Shown piece after piece: positions 1-6,877 of a DNA stretch of 64,000 nucleotides. The stretch comes from Arenicellales bacterium (GTDB lineage: Bacteria; Pseudomonadota; Gammaproteobacteria; BMS3Bbin11). The stretch is from positions 1 to 64,000 of the forward strand of contig JARFQE010000030.1 in assembly GCA_029287915.1 (NCBI GenBank), given 5' to 3'. The translations under genes were made by a program, and so were the position numbers. The notes beneath the pieces were generated by a model that worked only from the letters and a program-made list of their open reading frames with translations, made no database searches and was not told the origin of the DNA. The first letter of the stretch is position 1. Each line of letters opens with the position of its first letter.

Positions 1-1
1 A

Positions 2-151
2 ACGCCAGAAATGGCGTTACGGTTAGAGTTGGTATTTAAAAAACCATCTGCAGACCATTGGCTTCGTCTTCAAAATGCCTATGATCTTTGGCAATCTCGC
101 CAAAATAAGTCTGCTTTGCATGTCCAGCCTTATCGCTCCAATTATGCATAA
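2..151 (+). CDS. higA: HigA-family antitoxin, C-terminal fragment cut by window edge
   Basis: This is the C-terminal 49 codons of an XRE-type HigA antitoxin, the partner of a HigB mRNA interferase. The reading frame enters from the left edge. It shows the family signature PEMALRLE followed by W-L-x-L-Q-x-A-Y-D-L-W-x-x-R, typical of HigA proteins after the helix-turn-helix. The gene ends at TAA 149-151, immediately before an attC site, so it is the distal gene of a cassette. HigB usually precedes HigA, so the toxin should lie just outside the window. The identification rests on recognised motifs. Confidence 0.75.
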   Translation, partial: TPEMALRLELVFKKPSADHWLRLQNAYDLWQSRQNKSALHVQPYRSNYA

Positions 152-152
152 A

Positions 153-212
153 GGCTTAACAAGTAGCTCAAGCGGACGTAAAAAAACACGCCGCTTAGCA
201 TAGGCGTTATGT
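153..212 (+). other. attC site of the HigA cassette
   Basis: The R'' arm GGCTTAACAAG and the R' arm GCGTTATGT flank a core in which AGCTCAAGCGG can pair with CCGCTTAGCAT, with one unpaired base. This is the classic attC layout with AAC and GTT triplets. Confidence 0.8.
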
Positions 213-290
213 ATCAATTAAAACTCAGAGTTTAAATATGGTACTTATTTCAAAGCCGAGTCCGGGAATTACAATTTTAGGAGGTATGGT

Positions 291-1241
291 ATGAAGCGAT
301 TGATGGTATTCATGGGTTTGGCCTTAGTTTGCGGCTCAATGATGAACTATTCTCAGGCGGCGGAACGAACACCCATCATTTTGGGCACGGCCACGCCTGG
401 TGGCGGCTTTGAACTGTACGGCAATGTTCTTGCTGAGATAGTCAACGATGCGGATGCGTCCCTTAATGTCATCGCCCGTAACACGCGTGGCAGCAGACAG
501 AACATCCCACTGTTGGAACAGGGAACCCTGGATATGGCTCTAGTTGCAAGCCTGCCAGCCCGTGAAGCCTTCGAAGGAATCAACCGCCCTGGGTCAACCT
601 CTCTCAAAATCATCACCGCCATCTACCCGACCTTCGGTGCATTCGCCGTCAAGGGGGACAGCCCGGCTCGGATGTTCAACGATCTGGTCGGCCAGAAGGT
701 CGCTTGGGGCACTAAGTCTTCGGGTTTGACCTTGCTTGGGCAATATGTCACCGATGCCCTCGGCCTGGACCGGGACAAGGACTTTGATGCGATCTATCTG
801 GAGCGTGCCGGTCAAGGTGCGCCTATGGTATTGAAAGGCGAGGTCGCAGCGCAATGGGGAGGCGGCGTTGGATGGCCCAACTTTACCAAGATTATGCAGG
901 CCGGCGGGCGGCTTGTGGGGATGAGCGATGATCAGACACAAAAGATCAATGCAAAGTATCCCTTCTTACAGCCTCTGATCATTCCGGCTGGGTCTTATCC
1001 TGGTCAGGCCGAACCGCTAAAGACCGTGGGCTCTTTCAGCTTCTTGCTTGCCCGCGCCGACCTGCCTGAAGAGTTGGTTTATCGGCTATCCAAAGCCATC
1101 CATAAAGGTCAACCCGAATTGGCCAAGCGTCTGACTCAAGGGCGAGACACTCTGCCCGAGAACACCTGGAACGCGGCTGGTGATCCAAACCGTATCCACC
1201 CAGGCGCACGGCGCTATTTGGCGGAATTAGGACTTGATTAA
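291..1241 (+). CDS. TAXI-family TRAP transporter solute-binding protein
   Basis: Predicted periplasmic solute receptor of the TAXI type, which normally delivers a substrate (often a carboxylate) to a fused TRAP permease. The start ATG follows a strong TAGGAGGT ribosome site by about six bases. Residues 1-23 form a signal peptide ending in SQAA. The mature part has the family features: ILGTATPGGGFELYG near the N terminus, a SRQNIPLLEQGTLDMAL block, and a conserved AVKGDSPAR-x-NDLVGQKVAWG region. Length 316 aa is normal. No TRAP permease gene is next to it, so within this cassette it is an orphan receptor. It could serve a permease elsewhere or act as a sensor. The substrate cannot be read from the sequence. 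Confidence 0.85.
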   Translation: MKRLMVFMGLALVCGSMMNYSQAAERTPIILGTATPGGGFELYGNVLAEIVNDADASLNVIARNTRGSRQNIPLLEQGTLDMALVASLPAREAFEGINRPGSTSLKIITAIYPTFGAFAVKGDSPARMFNDLVGQKVAWGTKSSGLTLLGQYVTDALGLDRDKDFDAIYLERAGQGAPMVLKGEVAAQWGGGVGWPNFTKIMQAGGRLVGMSDDQTQKINAKYPFLQPLIIPAGSYPGQAEPLKTVGSFSFLLARADLPEELVYRLSKAIHKGQPELAKRLTQGRDTLPENTWNAAGDPNRIHPGARRYLAELGLD

Positions 1242-1272
1242 ATCGAAGGAAACGAGGCTTCATCATCGTAGC

Positions 1273-1336
1273 CACATAACAAGCTATTGCAGCGGACGCC
1301 AAGAACTGGCGCCGCTGATTGGCCGGCGTTATGTGT
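1273..1336 (+). other. attC site of the TAXI cassette
   Basis: CACATAACAAG and GGCGTTATGTG flank a core where GCAGCGG pairs with CCGCTG. ACATAA matches the reverse complement of the cassette start TTATGT at 205. Confidence 0.8.
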
Positions 1337-1426
1337 TAAGAACCTATCTCAAAACTGGCTATACTAAGAGCCCTTGGCTTTGCCGGGGGGTATTTAATCA
1401 ACCAACTGATACTCCAGGAGTTTAGT

Positions 1427-2101
1427 ATGCAGATTCCAAAATTTTTCGTGCTATCGATCGCTGCGGGGGCGTTGCTGCTGGCTGCGTCGGCCGGGGCCGG
1501 CGAACCAGGCAAAATGTCTTTCTTTGTGACCAGTGCCGGTCCAGGCAACGGTGCAAACCTCGGCGGCCTGGCCGGAGCAGACGCACACTGCCAGAAACTG
1601 GCGGAATCCGTCGGTGCCGGCAATCGGACCTGGCGCGCCTACCTCAGCACCCAGGGCAACGACTTCAAGGACCAGAACGTCTTTAACGCACGTGACCGCA
1701 TCGGCGCAGGCCCCTGGTTCAATGCGAAGGGCATCATGATCGCGAAGAGCGTCGATGACCTGCACTCATCGAACAACAATCTGAACAAGGACACTGCTCT
1801 CGATGAGAGCGGCAACATGGTCAACGGACGTACGGAGAAGCCCAATATGCACGACATCCTCACTGGCTCGCGCGTAGATGGAACCGCCTTCGGCCCGCAG
1901 TTCTTCACCGACATGACCTGCGGCAGCTGGACCAGGAGTGGCGAGGGCGCTGCAGTAGTGGGCCATCATGACCGGGTCGGGCCGCTCGATCATGACTGGG
2001 CCAAATCCTGGAATTTTGCGCATGTCACCAAAGGATGTAGCCAGGAAGCACTGGCCAAGACCGGCGGAGCCGGCTTGTTCTACTGCTTCGCAGAACAATA
2101 G
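1427..2101 (+). CDS. Secreted endostatin/C-type-lectin-like domain protein
   Basis: A 224-aa exported protein. The ATG lies 7 bases after CCAGGAG. A signal peptide occupies residues 1-24 (hydrophobic AAGALLLAASAGAG). The rest is one domain starting MSFFVTSAGPGNGANLGGLAGAD, followed by a conserved C-x-K-L-A and a W-R-A-Y-L-S segment, a pattern I associate with collagen NC10/endostatin-like, lectin-fold proteins found in many Gram-negative bacteria. Four cysteines in the mature part (in ADAHCQKL, DMTCGSW, TKGCSQE and LFYCFAEQ) may form disulfides. The gene is strikingly GC-rich next to the AT-rich toxin-antitoxin cassette that follows, which fits separate acquisition. Its ligand is unknown. Confidence 0.6.
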   Translation: MQIPKFFVLSIAAGALLLAASAGAGEPGKMSFFVTSAGPGNGANLGGLAGADAHCQKLAESVGAGNRTWRAYLSTQGNDFKDQNVFNARDRIGAGPWFNAKGIMIAKSVDDLHSSNNNLNKDTALDESGNMVNGRTEKPNMHDILTGSRVDGTAFGPQFFTDMTCGSWTRSGEGAAVVGHHDRVGPLDHDWAKSWNFAHVTKGCSQEALAKTGGAGLFYCFAEQ

Positions 2102-2106
2102 TCCTA

Positions 2107-2127
2107 GGAAAAAACACTGGTTTTTCC
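2107..2127. terminator. Possible weak terminator hairpin after the lectin-like gene
   Basis: GGAAAAA pairs with TTTTTCC around a 7-nt loop directly after the stop codon. The stem is AT-rich, so it is only a weak terminator candidate. About 190 bp of sequence with no recognisable gene follow before the attC site. Confidence 0.3.
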
Positions 2128-2311
2128 TGCTCCGGGAGGAGTCCGGGCTCGGCATGACACGTAGGTAGAGATAACTACAGCTTCAACGCTTTATGAAGAA
2201 CACGGCCATATTTGAGCCGGGTTTCTTTAAAACCTAATTGCCTGCTTTGACCGAAAGTAGTCATTACAGGTCGTCTGCGGTATTTTCCATCAAGAATGGT
2301 GGAGGAATCAA

Positions 2312-2372
2312 CACATAACAATCGCCTCCAGAGCGACGTGGCTACGCCGTGCGCCTGAGGCGAGACGTTATA
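2312..2372 (+). other. attC site of the lectin-like cassette
   Basis: AACACATAAC is the R'' arm, and its first nine bases are the exact reverse complement of TTATGTGTT at this cassette's start (1330). The core pairs TCGCCTC with GAGGCGA, and R' is ACGTTAT. Confidence 0.85.
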
Positions 2373-2378
2373 TTTTTC

Positions 2379-2429
2379 TCGACACCCTCTAAACAGGTGC
2401 TATAATGAGACCAGTTAATAGCACCTGTT
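2379..2429 (+). promoter_or_regulatory. Promoter and palindromic operator of the Phd-ParE pair
   Basis: A TATAAT -10 (2401-2406) lies 16 bp after TCGACA (2379-2384). A perfect 12-bp inverted repeat, AACAGGTGCTAT (2392-2403) and ATAGCACCTGTT (2418-2429), overlaps the -10 and ends next to the ribosome site. This is the expected arrangement for autorepression by the antitoxin complex. Confidence 0.75.
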
Positions 2430-2442
2430 GAGGAGTATTCCA

Positions 2443-2715
2443 GTGAAAACAAGATTTTCCCAAGATGTAGTTCCCATATCTGATCTAAAAATAAACCCAG
2501 GAAAAATTGTGAACCGAGCAAAAGATACACATCGGCCTATTTTATTAACGAGCAGAGGACGTGGTGTAGCAATTGTGCAAGGATTGGCGGAATATGAAAC
2601 CCACGAAGAAGAGCGTGCATTTGTTAAAGCTATTGCCCAGGGGTTAATGGAGGTCAAAGAAGGTAAGGTACTAAGCTTGGATAAAGCCAAGAAAAAATTG
2701 GGAATTAAAATTTGA
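2443..2715 (+). CDS. Phd/YefM-family antitoxin
   Basis: Antitoxin of a type II toxin-antitoxin pair. It binds the promoter palindrome with its N-terminal domain and neutralises the downstream ParE/RelE-like toxin with its C-terminal part. I chose the GTG at 2443 because TGAGGAG lies 7 bases upstream; an in-frame TTG at 2428 overlaps the ribosome site. The 90-aa product has the family pattern QDVVPISDLK, then NPGKIVNRAK, then RPILLTSRGRGVAIVQ. The C terminus is a lysine-rich helix (KAKKKLGI). The stop overlaps the toxin start by 4 nt, indicating coupled translation. Confidence 0.88.
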   Translation: MKTRFSQDVVPISDLKINPGKIVNRAKDTHRPILLTSRGRGVAIVQGLAEYETHEEERAFVKAIAQGLMEVKEGKVLSLDKAKKKLGIKI

Positions 2716-3023
2716 AAATTTTAATATCCGATTCTGCATTTAATGATCTAAAAGCAATAATAAATTACTACACTGATGAAGGTGTTCCCCATATAGGTAA
2801 TGAATATGTTAATAACATAATTTCACATATTGAATCATTAAAAGAAAATCCAGATATAGGCCGAAAAGTTCCAGAGTTTAATGAGAATAATATTCGTGAA
2901 TTAATACATGTAACTTATCGAATAGTTTACTTAAGAGAAGAAAAGCTTATACATGTTGTAAGAGTCTGGAGAAGTGAAAGATTGTTAAATTTAGATGATA
3001 CTCCTGCAAAAACAAAAATATAA
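2712..3023 (+). CDS. ParE/RelE-superfamily toxin
   Basis: Toxin of the pair. It begins at a TTG overlapping the antitoxin stop (TTGA). The 103-aa product has the RelE/ParE fold signature: ISDSAFNDLKAIINYY at the N terminus, SHIESLKENPDIGRKVPEF in the middle, and the terminal strand pattern YRIVYLREEKLIHVVRVWRSERLL. ParE-type members poison DNA gyrase and RelE-type members cleave mRNA. The sequence alone does not settle which; the absence of an obvious catalytic His-rich end favours ParE. The pair probably stabilises the array. Confidence 0.85.
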   Translation: MKILISDSAFNDLKAIINYYTDEGVPHIGNEYVNNIISHIESLKENPDIGRKVPEFNENNIRELIHVTYRIVYLREEKLIHVVRVWRSERLLNLDDTPAKTKI

Positions 3024-3103
3024 CAAAACGCTCAAGTGCGTTTCGGCAAAAACCCGCCTCCACCTGACGCCGCTACGCGGCGCAGCTTAGCTCAACGTTA
3101 TAA
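3017..3103 (+). other. attC site of the Phd-ParE cassette
   Basis: The R'' arm AAAAATATAAC carries a ten-base exact reverse complement of the cassette start TTATATTTTT (2369). GCTCAAGTGCG pairs with CGCAGCTTAGC with unpaired bases, R' is ACGTTATA, and the loop holds CGCCGCTACGCGGCG. Confidence 0.82.
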
Positions 3104-3135
3104 ATTTCACTAGCCATTCCGCTTTGCCTGTAATA

Positions 3136-3150
3136 ACATGTAATACATGT
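3136..3150 (+). promoter_or_regulatory. Probable operator of the CopG-ParE pair
   Basis: ACATGT-AAT-ACATGT, two copies of a hexamer that is itself palindromic, lies about 20 bp upstream of the antitoxin start. Such short paired sites are typical for ribbon-helix-helix dimers. I see no clear -35/-10 pair. Confidence 0.5.
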
Positions 3151-3171
3151 GACTACATTGAGGTATATTTT

Positions 3172-3435
3172 ATGAGTATTACAAGTGTTCGAATTCCCGA
3201 TGATATAGAAAAACCTCTTGAATCTCTTTCTAAAAAGCTTGATAGAAGTAAAAGTTATCTGATAAATCAAGCAATTAAGGAATTTATTGCTAGACAAAGC
3301 CTGGATGATTCTAGATGGCAAGATACACTCGAAGCGCTTGAATCAATCAAGGCAGGTAAGTCAATTGATGAAGAGGACGTCAATGCCTGGCTGAATAGCT
3401 GGGGTACCAACGATCGTAAATTAGCACCAAAATAA
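3172..3435 (+). CDS. Ribbon-helix-helix (CopG/ParD-type) antitoxin
   Basis: An 87-aa antitoxin beginning at ATG 3172, eight bases after GAGG. The N terminus SITSVRIPDDIEKPLESLSKKL is a ribbon-helix-helix DNA-binding domain (beta strand, then two helices continuing SKSYLINQAIKEFI). The acidic tail (SIDEEDVNAWLNSWG) is the usual toxin-binding segment. The stop codon overlaps the toxin start in TAATG. It should repress its own promoter through the ACATGT repeats just upstream. Confidence 0.88.
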   Translation: MSITSVRIPDDIEKPLESLSKKLDRSKSYLINQAIKEFIARQSLDDSRWQDTLEALESIKAGKSIDEEDVNAWLNSWGTNDRKLAPK

Positions 3436-3722
3436 TGAAGATAAAGTTTTCGCCTGAGGCGGTGACTGATCTACAAAGAGTGGTGAAATTTGTTGAGAAT
3501 AAGAATCCATTTGCTGCCCGTCGAATAGCCATAGACCTTCAAGAAGGTGTAGAAAAGTTAAAACTATTTCCAGAAATTGGTTTACCTGTGTTGAAGGCGC
3601 CTGATCCAGCACAAATTCGTGATCTTTATATAAATGACTACGCTGTCCGCTATCTTATAACCGATGAAGTAATTTATATATTGAGAATATGGCACGACAA
3701 AGAAAACGAACGACATTTATAA
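3435..3722 (+). CDS. ParE/RelE-superfamily toxin
   Basis: A 95-aa toxin sharing the A of TAATG with the antitoxin stop. Family features are KIKFSPEAVTDLQRVVKFVE at the N terminus, ARRIAIDLQEGVEKLKLFPEIGLPV in the middle, and the closing strand pair VRYLITDEVIYILRIWHDKENER. The IWHDKE ending with a His is common in ParE/RelE toxins paired with ribbon-helix-helix antitoxins. This is the second complete toxin-antitoxin cassette in tandem, and the third counting the HigA fragment. The cellular target (gyrase or ribosome-bound mRNA) is not determinable here. Confidence 0.87.
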   Translation: MKIKFSPEAVTDLQRVVKFVENKNPFAARRIAIDLQEGVEKLKLFPEIGLPVLKAPDPAQIRDLYINDYAVRYLITDEVIYILRIWHDKENERHL

Positions 3723-3774
3723 CAAGACGCCCCTGCCGACCGCTAAACGCAACGGCTAATCTCACACGTTATGT
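3714..3774 (+). other. attC site of the CopG-ParE cassette
   Basis: ATTTATAAC carries an eight-base exact reverse complement of the cassette start TTATAAAT (3098). R' is CACGTTATGTG. The arms are short and the core pairing is weaker than in neighbouring sites. Confidence 0.75.
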
Positions 3775-3923
3775 GTATACAACCCTATAGCTGCATAGCT
3801 TGAGCTACCCCCTTCCCATCAAACAAAGATATACTTCCATCAACACTATTAATTGGTGTGGCGATACAATAGTGTAGAAGGCAATTCTTGGACAGATGAT
3901 TCAAAATAATTGGAGGTAGGAGC

Positions 3924-4583
3924 ATGGCTAATAATCACACTGACAAATTTCTAGAAAACAACAAGCGATATGCGAATGGTGAAGCCGTTCACAATGCATC
4001 ACATCCGGGCGAGCAACCGATTAACCCTGACAAGAATGTGGCAGTTATTGCCTGTATGGATGCCCGAATGGATGTGGAGGACTTGCTTGGCTTACAAACT
4101 GGTGAGGCACATATAATACGAAACGCAGGAGGTGTTGTTACTGACGACGCATTACGCTGTCTGATCATTTCTCATCACTTACTAAACACCGATGAAATCA
4201 TACTAATACATCACACTCGCTGTGGAATGCTCGCTTTCACCGACGACCTACTTAAAGCTGGTCTGGAAGGAGATCCTGCAGCAGAGGAGCTATTAGGTAA
4301 GGCAACAGGGCGTGCATTCACCAGCTGCAAGTGTAGCTCTGGAACACCTGATCAGTTTCATGCCTTTCGAGGACCGTTAGAGCCGCTGGATGCACCCAGA
4401 AGTGAAGGACAAGATGAGCGGCTTGCTTGGGATGTCAGGCGCTCGATTTCCAGAATAATGAATCACCCATGGATACCGACTGAGGGCTCTGATGCCGTAA
4501 CAGTAAGAGGATTTATCTACGATGTTGATACTGGAAAACTTGACGAAGTCAGTTATCCCGGACCGATGGGTACATTTGGTTGA
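3924..4583 (+). CDS. Beta-class carbonic anhydrase
   Basis: Interconverts CO2 and bicarbonate in the cytoplasm. The 219-aa protein carries all zinc-site residues of the beta class: Cys44 in IACMDARMD with the Asp46/Arg48 dyad, and His97 and Cys100 in HHTRCGM. ATG follows TTGGAGGTAGGAG. No signal peptide. An insertion around residues 135-165 ([18 protein letters not shown]) is unusual compared with compact members of the class. The C-terminal [16 protein letters not shown] strand is typical. It occupies a cassette alone, with about 150 bp of leader that may hold its promoter. Confidence 0.9.
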   Translation: MANNHTDKFLENNKRYANGEAVHNASHPGEQPINPDKNVAVIACMDARMDVEDLLGLQTGEAHIIRNAGGVVTDDALRCLIISHHLLNTDEIILIHHTRCGMLAFTDDLLKAGLEGDPAAEELLGKATGRAFTSCKCSSGTPDQFHAFRGPLEPLDAPRSEGQDERLAWDVRRSISRIMNHPWIPTEGSDAVTVRGFIYDVDTGKLDEVSYPGPMGTFG

Positions 4584-4667
4584 TAGGTTACTTATGATGA
4601 CAGCGGAACAGAAGAAAGAATCTTACCGTGAGCATAGGTAGTTCTCTTTCTTCGTCGAAATATAAAC

Positions 4668-4750
4668 CACATAACAAAGCAAATTCACTCTGAAGGCAAT
4701 AAGCGTCGCTTCGCTCTGCTTTTTGCCTCCGGCGATTTACGGTGTTCGAC
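4668..4750 (+). other. Degenerate attC site after the carbonic anhydrase
   Basis: R'' CACATAACAAAGC matches the cassette start TTATGTG (3769). The left half is clear. On the right the best junction is GGTGTTCGAC at 4741-4750, which departs from the GTTRRRY consensus, and core pairing (GGCA/TGCC) is partial. Confidence 0.55.
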
Positions 4751-4791
4751 GGCATATGATGAATAGGGCAATAAGAATAGAAGAAATCCTG

Positions 4792-5232
4792 ATGAAGACA
4801 TTTCTGTTTGCGAGCCTATTTCTTGGCTTTTCCTCAATCGTATTAGGCTCAGATCAGCTCACCAATTCATCACGAATTATCCAGAAGGCCAAAAACGAAT
4901 GTGCCAGTTTTGACGGTGGTGAATTCAATGCGACGGAGGGCGCAATCACATCATATGACTTTACGGGTGATGGCCAGCCGGAAGAGGTTGTGGATGCATC
5001 CCAGTTTTCCTGCTCATCAGCGGCTTCCATGTGGGGTGGCTCCGGTGGGACATTTTTATGGGTAGTCGTTGAAGGGAAAGCATATGAATTTCTTGTGCAC
5101 AAGTGGCGAGTCGTGGATGTGGATGGTCAGAAAGTACTCTTACTTGCAGTGCACTCATCTGAGTGCAGCGAAACAATTGGACCATGCTATCGAGCACTGG
5201 TTTGGGGCGACGGATTTAGGACCACACGTTAA
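4792..5232 (+). CDS. Hypothetical exported protein
   Basis: I do not recognise a named family. I chose ATG 4792 because it opens a clean signal peptide (MKTFLFASLFLGFSSIVLGS), preceded by AGAAG. The same frame is open further upstream into the attC site. The mature part contains YDFTGDGQPEEVVD, an Asp/Gly-rich turn that resembles a calcium-binding or FG-GAP-like strand. It continues with CSSAASMWGGSGGTFLWV and two Cys in a CSETIGPC segment that could form a disulfide. 146 aa. The pattern suggests a small periplasmic domain. Single gene in its cassette. Confidence 0.6.
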   Translation: MKTFLFASLFLGFSSIVLGSDQLTNSSRIIQKAKNECASFDGGEFNATEGAITSYDFTGDGQPEEVVDASQFSCSSAASMWGGSGGTFLWVVVEGKAYEFLVHKWRVVDVDGQKVLLLAVHSSECSETIGPCYRALVWGDGFRTTR

Positions 5233-5269
5233 AGCACTTCAAAACGCTGTTGGCGAGCGCTTTATTTAT

Positions 5270-5343
5270 CGCCTAACAATGCGCTCGTGTTTGGGACGCC
5301 ACGCCGCGATGCGACTAGCGCCCTGCAGCTTTGGCGTTCGAAT
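5270..5343 (+). other. attC site of the hypothetical exported protein cassette
   Basis: R'' GCCTAACAATGCGC and R' GGCGTTCGAA flank a GC-rich core (GACGCCACGCCGCG). It resembles the widespread GCCTAACAA-type attC of gammaproteobacterial arrays, but R' is GTTCGA like the previous junction. Confidence 0.65.
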
Positions 5344-5401
5344 ATATCCAGACCAAGAAAATTGAACAATTAACCTTAGTATTTAGAGAAGGAGACTTAC
5401 T

Positions 5402-5770
5402 GTGACGGAAAAAACTATAACCGCTTTCGAAGACTTACCATTTGCCCCATTAGCAGAGGGAAGCCCAGTTGAAATTGCTGTTTTATGGGGAAATCCAGAA
5501 ACTGGTCCTGCTGCGACTATGGTACGGTTCCCAGAGGGCTATCAAGAACCCTGGCATAGCCATACAAGTACTTATCACTCGGTACTAATTAAAGGGACAT
5601 TTCTATCAAGAAGCAAAAACACAGAAGATACAGAGGCAGCAACTTATGGACCCGGCTCATATGCGGTACAGCCTGGAGGAGTCGTTCATTCTGAAGTAAA
5701 CGCCGGCACAGGCGAACTAATTGCTCTTGTTTACTTCGATGGTCCCGTTGACTTTGTATTGGATAAATAA
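5402..5770 (+). CDS. Cupin-fold protein (DUF4437-like)
   Basis: A single-domain cytoplasmic cupin of 122 aa, starting at GTG 5402, six bases after AGAAGGAGA. Cupin motif 1 is visible as WHSHTSTYHSVLIKG (metal ligands His-x-His, then a later His) and motif 2 as GSYAVQPGGVVHSE. The N-terminal block VEIAVLWGNPETGPAATMVRFPEGY matches the ChrR-like/DUF4437 cupins. Possible roles are a small metal-dependent dioxygenase or isomerase, or a sensor domain. The substrate is not inferable. Alone in its cassette. Confidence 0.7.
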   Translation: MTEKTITAFEDLPFAPLAEGSPVEIAVLWGNPETGPAATMVRFPEGYQEPWHSHTSTYHSVLIKGTFLSRSKNTEDTEAATYGPGSYAVQPGGVVHSEVNAGTGELIALVYFDGPVDFVLDK

Positions 5771-5780
5771 ACGTGCACAA

Positions 5781-5858
5781 CATACTAACAGACTCATACA
5801 GTTGGACCGTTTCACACACGTAGCGATTGAAATGGCCGCTGCTGCAGGGCGTTAGATT
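5781..5858 (+). other. attC site of the cupin cassette
   Basis: R'' CATACTAACAGACTC and R' GGGCGTTAGAT. The core is long with limited perfect pairing. The R' half is canonical. Confidence 0.6.
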
Positions 5859-5885
5859 TCAATAAAAAAACTCGGAGTAATCACT

Positions 5886-6821
5886 ATGCCAAAAGTAGCA
5901 ATTGTGCAAGAGTCACCAATTTTACTAGATCGTGAAAAGACTATTGAGCTTGCCGTCAGCTATGTTGAGCAAGCTGCTGCAAATGGCTCCAGGCTGGTTG
6001 TATTTCCCGAAGCTTTTATTTCAGGGTACCCGGCATGGATATGGCGACTTCGTCCTGGTAGTGACTGGGGAATTAGTGAAGAGCTACATACTCGCGTTGT
6101 TAGTAGCGCAGTTGATTTGGAAAAAAATGACTTGTCTCCACTGTGTAATGCTGCCAGAGAAAACAAGATTACAGTTATCTGCGGATTAAATGAAAGAGAT
6201 GGCACGCTCAGTCGGGCGACTATTTACAACACAGTCGTGCTTATTGGGGAAGACGGGAACATTGTGAATCGTCACAGAAAATTAATGCCAACAAATCCTG
6301 AAAGAATGGTTTGGGGATTTGGTGATGGTTCAGGTTTGAAAGTAATTGATACACCAGTGGGGAAGGTTGGCACGTTGGTATGTTGGGAGAATTATATGCC
6401 ACTGGCAAGATATGCACTTTATTCACAGGGTGTGGAAGTCTATATCGCCCCTACATACGATAGTGGTGACGGCTGGATTGGGACGATGCAACATATTGCT
6501 CGGGAAGGCCGATGTTGGGTTATCGGTAGCGGGGTTGCGCTGACATACAATGATATACCTAGTGATATTCCCGAAAAACAATCCCTATATCCATCAACAG
6601 AGGAATGGATCAATTCGGGCGACTCTGTAGTGGTCGCACCCGGTGGAGACATAGTTGCCGGACCGATGCGAAAAGAAAAGGGAATACTTTACGGGGAGAT
6701 TGATTCAGCTAGTGTTGTCGCATCTAAAAGGGTGCTTGATGTTGCTGGACATTATTCTAGACCAGACATATTCACGCTGAGTGTAAATACTCAGCCCCAG
6801 AGTCCTATAAAATTCCGATGA
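5886..6821 (+). CDS. Nitrilase-family carbon-nitrogen hydrolase
   Basis: A 311-aa cytoplasmic enzyme of the nitrilase branch of the CN-hydrolase superfamily, predicted to turn an organic nitrile into a carboxylate plus ammonia. The Glu-Lys-Cys triad is visible: Glu42 in FPEAFISGYP, Lys132 in HRKLMPT and Cys166 in LVCWENYMPLARYAL. The CWENYMP environment and the GYP and RLRPGSD blocks are those of true nitrilases rather than amidases. Start ATG follows CTCGGAG. The cassette start (TTAGATTTC at 5852) and the R'' arm after the gene (GAAATCTAAC) are complementary. The site is truncated, joining this gene to the TPR gene downstream. Confidence 0.9.
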   Translation: MPKVAIVQESPILLDREKTIELAVSYVEQAAANGSRLVVFPEAFISGYPAWIWRLRPGSDWGISEELHTRVVSSAVDLEKNDLSPLCNAARENKITVICGLNERDGTLSRATIYNTVVLIGEDGNIVNRHRKLMPTNPERMVWGFGDGSGLKVIDTPVGKVGTLVCWENYMPLARYALYSQGVEVYIAPTYDSGDGWIGTMQHIAREGRCWVIGSGVALTYNDIPSDIPEKQSLYPSTEEWINSGDSVVVAPGGDIVAGPMRKEKGILYGEIDSASVVASKRVLDVAGHYSRPDIFTLSVNTQPQSPIKFR

Positions 6822-6828
6822 GTATCTA

Positions 6829-6861
6829 TGAAATCTAACAACTGCATTCAGCCGACGCTTA
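6829..6861 (+). other. Half attC site (R'' arm only) between nitrilase and TPR genes
   Basis: GAAATCTAACAACTGCATTCAGCCGACGC is a clean left half, with R'' exactly complementary to the cassette start at 5852. It stops abruptly in AAAAACAAGG with no R' half. The right half and the start of the next cassette appear deleted. Confidence 0.7.
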
Positions 6862-6877
6862 AAAACAAGGATTTCCT

